Assembly: GCA_027080605.1 (NCBI GenBank)
Contig: JALWRO010000063.1
Coordinates: 1 to 28,265 of the forward strand
DNA length: 28,265 nucleotides
Reading direction: 5' to 3'
Source of the DNA: Campylobacterales bacterium
GTDB taxonomy: Bacteria; Campylobacterota; Campylobacteria; Campylobacterales; QNZT01
Of this stretch, positions 23,271 through 28,265 are shown piece after piece (position 1 is the stretch's first letter; every line of letters begins with the position of its first letter). Position numbers and translations under genes: made by a program. The notes below the pieces were generated by a model. The model searched no databases. It saw only the letters and a program-made list of their open reading frames with translations, and was not told the DNA's origin.

Positions 23271-24533
23271 AAGCTTTTAGACTACTTTCAGAAACTGACA
23301 CAAATTCCCCACTGTTCACATCACAGTGAAAAACTCAAACTTTTTTTAACAGACTTTGTCAAAGCACGCGGTTATCAGGTGAAAAGTGATTCGGCGGGTA
23401 ATATTATTGCTTTTAAAGGCTCGCCGAAACTCTCTCTTCAGGCGCATTACGACATGGTGTGTGTCGGAAAAGCGCCGGAAATCGAAACATTTACCGAAGA
23501 TGGGTGGTTATATGCCAGAGACTCTTCTTTGGGGGCAGATAACGGTATTGCCATTGCTATGATGATGGTACTGATGGATGATGGGAAAGAGTGTGAATAT
23601 CTTTTTACGGCGGATGAAGAGGTGGGATTGATCGGCGCCAATGCCCTTAGTTTTCCCCTGCAAAGCAGCTATATGCTCAATCTCGACAGTGAAGATGAAG
23701 CGGAGGTCTATATCGGTTGTGCGGGAGGAGTGGATATATTTGCCCAAAAATCGTATGAGACACTCTCATGTGAAAAAGATTTTTATGAAATTACCGTTTC
23801 AGGACTCCCCGGAGGGCACTCGGGTGTGGAGATCCACAAAAACATTCCCAATGCTATCAAACTTTTTGCAGAATTTTGCCAAAAACATGACTGTCTGGTC
23901 GCTTCGCTCGAAGGGGGTGAACGTATTAACTCCATACCGGTACAGTGCCGTGCGATTGTTGCATGTGAAAAAGTACCGGAATCGCAACCGCATATCGATG
24001 TGAAAAAGATTTTCCGGAAGTTTTCGGTAGTGCAGCACACTCATGAAATAATCGATTTGCTGTGTAAATTCCCTCACGGTGTGCTGGCATGGAACGATAA
24101 ACTGGCGATCCCTGACCAGAGTGTCAATCTTGCCACTGTTGCCGTGAAAAACGGAATATGTGATATTGCCGTCTCTGCCCGTGCCATGGATGATGCAGGA
24201 TTGCAGAAAGTTGAAACAGAGATTGCTGATTTGTTCACATTATACGGATACGATGTGAAAAGTGAAGGAAAATATTCTGCATGGAAACCGGAAGTGAACG
24301 ATTTTTCCGAGATAGTGTGTGAAAAGATGGAGGAAGTGTTCGGTGCATGCCACTATCGGGCGATACATGCAGGACTGGAGTGTGCGGTACTCTCCAGCCT
24401 TTATCCGGATATGAAAATTGCTTCCATCGGACCCAATATTCGTTCTCCCCACTCATCTCATGAAAAGGTTGAAATCGCTTCGGTGACAAAAACGTATGAA
24501 GTTGTGAAAAAGATTGTCGATGCGTTATGTTAG
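23268..24533 (+). CDS. pepD: M20 family aminoacyl-histidine dipeptidase (PepD-like)
   Basis: 421 residues, shorter than the about 480 of E. coli PepD. A di-zinc peptidase that cleaves dipeptides such as Xaa-His. Metal ligands and catalytic residues: His60 and Asp62 (AHYDMV), Asp91 (LGADNG), Glu117/Glu118 (TADEEVG) and a C-terminal His at 395 or 398 (SPHSSHE). The lid domain begins near residue 175 with VSGLPGGHSGVEIHK. Its last codons overlap the start of the alpha/beta-hydrolase lipoprotein, so they are co-translated. Family is firm; substrate not certain. Confidence 0.88.
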   Translation: MKLLDYFQKLTQIPHCSHHSEKLKLFLTDFVKARGYQVKSDSAGNIIAFKGSPKLSLQAHYDMVCVGKAPEIETFTEDGWLYARDSSLGADNGIAIAMMMVLMDDGKECEYLFTADEEVGLIGANALSFPLQSSYMLNLDSEDEAEVYIGCAGGVDIFAQKSYETLSCEKDFYEITVSGLPGGHSGVEIHKNIPNAIKLFAEFCQKHDCLVASLEGGERINSIPVQCRAIVACEKVPESQPHIDVKKIFRKFSVVQHTHEIIDLLCKFPHGVLAWNDKLAIPDQSVNLATVAVKNGICDIAVSARAMDDAGLQKVETEIADLFTLYGYDVKSEGKYSAWKPEVNDFSEIVCEKMEEVFGACHYRAIHAGLECAVLSSLYPDMKIASIGPNIRSPHSSHEKVEIASVTKTYEVVKKIVDALC

Positions 24534-25419
24534 TTTGATAGTGCTGCTGGGGTTGATGCTGACGGGGTGTGCTGAAAAAAGAGTGGCGAACACCTGGCAA
24601 AAGAGGGTGACAGAATCAGCTGTGCAAGATGCTGTTTCACTTCATGTACGTGTGACAGGGAAGGGGCAACCGCTCATTATGTTACACGGGTTTGGTGCCA
24701 GCAGTTATAGTTTTAGTAAAATTATTCCCGAATTGTCAAAGTATTTCACCATATATGCATTCGATCTGAAAGGGTTTGGTGATTCGCCCAAACCGGATGA
24801 TCACCGTTACAGCGTGTATGATCAGGCACTTTTGGTAGATCAGTATCTGAAAAAACACCATCTTGATAAGGTGATTTTACTGGGACATTCGTATGGTGGA
24901 GGGGTGGCGTTGTCTCTTGCCTTGTTGGATCCCAAAAGATTTGCAAAACTGGTGTTGATAGACAGCGCCAGCTACGATCAGCAGTTGCCGAAGTTGATCC
25001 GCTGGCTGCAGATTCCTGTTTTGGGAAAACTCGGCTTTTATCTGATCCCTGCTACCGTTGAAGTCAAAGAGTCCTACAAGTATGCATTTTATGACAAACG
25101 CAAAATTCCGGAGGATATTGTCAGAGAGTATGCCCGAAATCTCTATAAACCCAATGCCCGAAAAGTCTATCTGCAAACGGTGGAAAACTTGATTCCTGAG
25201 GATATAGAGGAAGTTTCTCGCCGCTATAAAACTATTCATATTCCGACGCTGATCGTCTGGGGCGCCAACGATATTGACATTCGAAAAGAGAAAGCGTATC
25301 GATTGCATCGTGATATTCCTCACTCACAGTTAAAGATCATTCCCCGTTGCGGACACATTCCTCATGAAGAGAAACCGCAAGAAACACTCAAAGTATTGGA
25401 AGATTTTTTGCTAAAATAG
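24520..25419 (+). CDS. Alpha/beta-hydrolase lipoprotein
   Basis: 299 residues from ATG 24520 (an in-frame TTG at 24514 is less likely). An N-terminal lipoprotein signal ends in lipobox LTGC with Cys17, so the enzyme is anchored in a membrane and faces the periplasm, unusual for this fold. The catalytic triad of the fold is present: nucleophile Ser124 in GHSYGGG, an aspartate in WGANDID, His in CGHIPHEE; the oxyanion HGFGASS is near residue 56. Sequence order matches the haloperoxidase/epoxide-hydrolase-like esterases. Substrate unknown. It overlaps the dipeptidase 3' end by 14 bases. Confidence 0.88.
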   Translation: MRYVSLIVLLGLMLTGCAEKRVANTWQKRVTESAVQDAVSLHVRVTGKGQPLIMLHGFGASSYSFSKIIPELSKYFTIYAFDLKGFGDSPKPDDHRYSVYDQALLVDQYLKKHHLDKVILLGHSYGGGVALSLALLDPKRFAKLVLIDSASYDQQLPKLIRWLQIPVLGKLGFYLIPATVEVKESYKYAFYDKRKIPEDIVREYARNLYKPNARKVYLQTVENLIPEDIEEVSRRYKTIHIPTLIVWGANDIDIRKEKAYRLHRDIPHSQLKIIPRCGHIPHEEKPQETLKVLEDFLLK

Positions 25420-25445
25420 GCAATATTAGCAGGTATGGAGAACAG

Positions 25446-26117
25446 ATGATGCAAAAATGGCTTTTTCTATTAGTCCTGAGTGGAACGGTTGCCTGTGCCG
25501 GTGAAAACAGTATGGTTTTACAGTATGCCGGTGTAAAAGTAAAAGAGCATAATAAAACCTATATGATCGAACGCAATCAGCCGCCTGCCTGTCTGGATAT
25601 CCCTGTACTGCCGGAAAATTTGTATGGAAACAAAGAGGATGTCAATGCATCTGGCTGTAAAAAAAGTGTCTATTTCTCACTGGGTACTATTCAGCCGATG
25701 ATGCTGGATTCGAAAATCAAAACAGTCGGAGAGCTGGAGGTGCTGGAGTTTATTAAAAAAGCGCAGCGGTCACCGGATAGATATATTTTGGTCGATTCTC
25801 GCAAAGCGTTTTGGTACCATTATTTGACCATTCCGACTGCAGTCAATATTCCCTATGATGAAATAGCATACGATTCTGATTTTCCTGAAGAACGTGTACG
25901 GTTATTACAACTGCTTCATATTTGGCAAAAAGCGCATGGCTATGATTTTTCAGGGGCAAAAACTGTTTTGCTCTTTTGTAACGGTGCCTGGTGTGAACAG
26001 TCTCCACGGGCAATCAGGGCACTGGTCGGCATAGGATACCCGAAAAATAAGTTATTGTGGTATCGGGGAGGCTTGCAGGATTGGCTTTTGATGGGGTTTC
26101 CCGGCATCAAGCCTTAA
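25446..26117 (+). CDS. Periplasmic rhodanese-domain protein
   Basis: 223 residues. The N-terminus is a signal peptide (residues 1-19, LVLSGTVACA); the cysteine at 17 gives only a poor lipobox, so cleavage by signal peptidase I is more likely. The C-terminal half is a rhodanese fold: ILVDSRKAFWYHYLTIPTAVNIPYD with the DSR motif, then the active-site loop FCNGAWCEQSPRAI, where catalytic Cys is the first of two cysteines five apart, then a conserved RGGLQDW motif. Residues about 35-70 contain three further Cys. It probably handles sulfane sulfur in the periplasm, in keeping with sulfur metabolism, but that is inferred. GGAG precedes the start. Confidence 0.8.
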   Translation: MMQKWLFLLVLSGTVACAGENSMVLQYAGVKVKEHNKTYMIERNQPPACLDIPVLPENLYGNKEDVNASGCKKSVYFSLGTIQPMMLDSKIKTVGELEVLEFIKKAQRSPDRYILVDSRKAFWYHYLTIPTAVNIPYDEIAYDSDFPEERVRLLQLLHIWQKAHGYDFSGAKTVLLFCNGAWCEQSPRAIRALVGIGYPKNKLLWYRGGLQDWLLMGFPGIKP

Positions 26118-26721
26118 TAAAGTCGCTGAAGAGGTAGCGGTGGTCTTCGGGCAGATGGTCATAAAGTGCTTTTGCAAGATTTTGAATCTCCCAGAGGGCT
26201 GATTTGTCGCTTCTGAGACCGATGAAATTTTGAAGGCTTCTGGCATTGATGGTCCATGTCAATTCTGTTTTGTATGATTCGGGAAGGCAATATTTTGCTT
26301 TGTCGTTACTGATGCCGCTTTGCAAGACCTGTCGCAGATTTTCCAATGCCTGAATACTCATCGTATCGACTATTTCTATTCCTGTAAAGACCAGATATTT
26401 TTCTGCACGTTCCTGATCGGATGCTGTAAAAGGCGCTTCATGCTTAAGTTCTTTGAGTGTATAGCGTGTAGACTTAACAGAAAGAGAAGCCATACGGTGG
26501 CGTGCCAGCTCCTGTAGCAGTGCGCGTGAAATCCCCTGAATATAAAATGTATATACCAGATGTTCCAGCGTGGAGGCGTGTTTAAACTTGTTGCCGACTC
26601 TGTCGATAAGCTCTTTGTCTTTTTCTCCGCCGTGATCACTTTTATCGAAACTTTGCCAGCAGGTACGGATAGCATTGGCGCAGACAACAAGCGGTGTATG
26701 GTGAAGCAGGGTGATTTTCAT
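26107..26721 (-). CDS. thyX: Flavin-dependent thymidylate synthase
   Basis: 204 residues, near the short end for the family. It makes dTMP from dUMP using FAD, NADPH and methylene-folate, replacing ThyA. The ThyX motif RHR-x7-S is complete: Arg74-His75-Arg76 and Ser84 (RHRMASLSVKSTRY). The N-terminal HASTLEHLVYTFYI segment matches the flavin-binding region. The 3' end overlaps the convergent rhodanese gene by 11 bases. A promoter with a dyad precedes it (see separate entry), so it can be expressed independently of the upstream flgE. Confidence 0.96.
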   Translation of the reverse strand: MKITLLHHTPLVVCANAIRTCWQSFDKSDHGGEKDKELIDRVGNKFKHASTLEHLVYTFYIQGISRALLQELARHRMASLSVKSTRYTLKELKHEAPFTASDQERAEKYLVFTGIEIVDTMSIQALENLRQVLQSGISNDKAKYCLPESYKTELTWTINARSLQNFIGLRSDKSALWEIQNLAKALYDHLPEDHRYLFSDFIKA

Positions 26722-26725
26722 GAAG

Positions 26726-26757
26726 ATAGTCCTAACGTGAATGTCAGGACTATTATA
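26726..26757 (-). promoter_or_regulatory. thyX promoter with 8-bp inverted repeat over the Shine-Dalgarno
   Basis: On the minus strand an extended -10, TGCTATAAT, ends with TATAAT at 26757-26752, predicting a start near 26745. ATAGTCCT (26753-26746) is the exact reverse complement of AGGACTAT (26733-26726), which contains the AGGA ribosome-binding site of thyX. Own transcripts start after the first arm; read-through from flgE would hide the site. Confidence 0.55.
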
Positions 26758-26780
26758 GCATATCTCATAAAGATAGCAAA

Positions 26781-28265
26781 CTATTGTTTAAGTTGCAGGA
26801 GGGTGTTGAGCATCTGATCCGATGTTGTAATGGTTTTGGAGTTTGCCTGAAAACCTCTTTGAATGACGATGAGTTGTGTCAGTGAACGGCTGAGGTCGAC
26901 GTTTGACATCTCCAGAGAGCTGGATTGTACAAAACCGCGTCCACCGGCGGCTGCCTGACCGATTACCGGTTCTCCCGAGTTGGCTGTCTGGACAAATACA
27001 TTTCCGCCGTCACTCTCCAGTCCGATATTGTTGGTAAATTTTGCCATGGCAACTTGTGCCAGACCGAAAGATCTTCCGTTGGTAAAGCTTCCGATGAGTG
27101 TACCGGACTGATCAATACGGATACCGTCGAGATCGCCGCCTGTAAAACCGTCCTGACTGATACCGGCAGTGTTTGAAGGGCTGTCAAAGCTGGTAAGACC
27201 GTCAAATTTATTGGCATGTCCGAGATCCAGCAAAATGGTCTGGTTGGGCGAGGAACCGTTGTTTGCGGTATAGGTAATACTTGTCGGCGTGTAGGAACTC
27301 AGTGAGCCGTCAGAATTAAAAATGATTTGTCCCGGCAACTCGTTGGCGTTGGGCGAACCTCCGATTTCACCTGGTTGTGGGACTGATATTTTCATATTCC
27401 AGGCAACACCGACTTTGGTACCGTTGTTGTCGTACTGAAATTCGGCTTTGCGAAATTCCATGCGTACGGTATGTTTGGAGCCGAGTGAATCGAAAATATC
27501 GATACTGGATGCATGGGTAGCGGCATTGATTACCTGTGATGTTTTGGATCCTGAACTACCTGCTGTCAAAGTACCGCTGAGTGATGTTAAAGATTGGGTA
27601 AAAAGTTCATTGTCAGCATTTGCAAGAGCATCAACAGTGATATTTAAGTCATTACCTGCAGTATTTGAATTTTTGATTTCAAATTTTCCCTGATCATTCA
27701 CAGAAACAGTTGCTGTACTGCTACCGCCATTTGCTGCATTTTGTATAAAATCTTCTGTCTTTTTTCGTAAATCTTCTACTGAAGTAAAATAACTGGTTGT
27801 GGCTGTATCTGTTTTTGGTGTTGTGGAAAAGCGGAACTCTTTTGTAGATGTATTGCCTGCGGCATCTTTTAATGTCAGTGAAACACCCTGGTCATCTTTT
27901 AAGTTAAATGCTTTTCCCTCTGCATTAAAAAGGACATCAAAACGGTCAGTTGTTTTCATCGCCGACATATTTTCAACTAAATTCCCTGCATTGAGGTTGG
28001 CTTTGACGCTGACCTGAGAACTTGGTTTGGCAGGTGTAGTCAGTCCCGGTTTAATCTGAATATTTTGGATAGGTGCGGAAGTGTCTATCTTTCCGGTGTC
28101 AGGGTTTCGTACCCACCCTTGTGCAACGAGTCCGTTGTTGGTAACAAAATTCCCGTTGGAGTCAAATACAAAATCTCCGTTTCTGCTATATTTATAGGTC
28201 GTTCCACCATCATCACTGACCACGAAAAAACCGTCACCCCGAATGGCGCGGCCGGTTGATTTTCC
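26781..28265 (-). CDS. flgE: Flagellar hook protein FlgE, N-terminus outside the window
   Basis: At least 494 residues; the frame is open to the window edge, where it reads GKSTGRAIRGDGFFVVSDDGG, the conserved region after the rod-like N-terminal helix, so only about 80 residues are missing. FlgE forms the curved hook between rod and filament. The central part (Ser/Thr/Asn/Gly-rich, with FNAEGKAFNLKDDQG and SLGSKHTVRMEF) forms the variable outer domains. The C-terminal heptad region (MSNVDLSRSLTQLIVIQRGFQANSKTITTSDQMLNTLLQLKQ, in short NVDLS...QANSKTI...LLQL) is the diagnostic flagellar rod/hook signature. Its length exceeds the E. coli 402, as usual in Campylobacterota. Confidence 0.93.
   Translation of the reverse strand, partial: GKSTGRAIRGDGFFVVSDDGGTTYKYSRNGDFVFDSNGNFVTNNGLVAQGWVRNPDTGKIDTSAPIQNIQIKPGLTTPAKPSSQVSVKANLNAGNLVENMSAMKTTDRFDVLFNAEGKAFNLKDDQGVSLTLKDAAGNTSTKEFRFSTTPKTDTATTSYFTSVEDLRKKTEDFIQNAANGGSSTATVSVNDQGKFEIKNSNTAGNDLNITVDALANADNELFTQSLTSLSGTLTAGSSGSKTSQVINAATHASSIDIFDSLGSKHTVRMEFRKAEFQYDNNGTKVGVAWNMKISVPQPGEIGGSPNANELPGQIIFNSDGSLSSYTPTSITYTANNGSSPNQTILLDLGHANKFDGLTSFDSPSNTAGISQDGFTGGDLDGIRIDQSGTLIGSFTNGRSFGLAQVAMAKFTNNIGLESDGGNVFVQTANSGEPVIGQAAAGGRGFVQSSSLEMSNVDLSRSLTQLIVIQRGFQANSKTITTSDQMLNTLLQLKQ

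Noticed and set aside
24514..24519. TTG start for the hydrolase lipoprotein
   Set aside because: ATG two codons later gives the same signal peptide with a normal start.
25409..25431. TGCTAA/TTAGCA repeat before the rhodanese gene
   Set aside because: The right arm lies upstream of the Shine-Dalgarno and the left overlaps the previous coding end; too weak to count with the start-masking group.
1..28265. CRISPR arrays, insertion sequences, prophage or defence genes
   Set aside because: No regularly spaced repeats, transposase or integrase-like proteins were seen in the window.

Overview
The window looks like the replication-origin region of a motile member of the Campylobacterota (formerly Epsilonproteobacteria), probably close to Sulfurimonas or Sulfuricurvum. 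The grounds are the gene order dnaA-dnaN-gyrB-queF-HD protein, the protein sequences, moderate AT-richness, ThyX rather than ThyA, a flagellar hook gene, and T-rich promoters with good -10 boxes but poor -35 boxes. The genus is inferred from memory of such genomes, not from a search.

Layout. An intergenic region of about 250 bases at 21653-21900, rich in DnaA boxes, separates dnaA (leftward) from ruvC (rightward). From there leftward nearly all genes are on the minus strand: dnaA, dnaN, gyrB, queF and an HD-domain protein; then the SRP RNA on the plus strand, a TerB-like protein and tRNA-Ser(GGA); then a Y-family polymerase with a small partner, a lipoprotein, hisF, a nucleoside phosphorylase-like gene, rlmN and a small membrane ORF. 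Further left are purB-nrdA, an OmpA-like protein with a coiled-coil membrane protein, and a degenerate sigma-54-activator/PAS-kinase-like pair that ends against a truncated MFS transporter. An RluA-type pseudouridine synthase is the main plus-strand exception on this side. Rightward from the origin, on the plus strand, lie ruvC, a beta-barrel outer-membrane protein, an M20 dipeptidase, an alpha/beta-hydrolase lipoprotein and a rhodanese-like protein; then thyX and flgE (its 5' part outside the window) on the minus strand.

How it fits together. The core is replication initiation (DnaA, oriC), the sliding clamp, gyrase, nucleotide supply (NrdA, PurB, ThyX) and translation-related modification (RlmN, RluA type, QueF). 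Two sites matching the ParB centromere parS lie inside genes about 11 and 12.5 kb left of oriC, one of them a perfect 16-mer.

Most unusual signal. Seven transcription units carry an inverted repeat (6 to 13 bp arms) in which one arm lies at or upstream of the predicted -10/transcription start and the other covers the ribosome-binding site or start codon. A transcript from the gene's own promoter would lack the first arm and be open; a read-through transcript from upstream would fold and hide the start. Two repeats are perfect 13-mers. Other points of interest are a 32-codon membrane ORF overlapping rlmN with a strong Shine-Dalgarno, a 22-bp duplication of the tRNA-Ser 3' end flanking a structured 100-base cassette, and a coiled-coil protein built from three 66-residue repeats.
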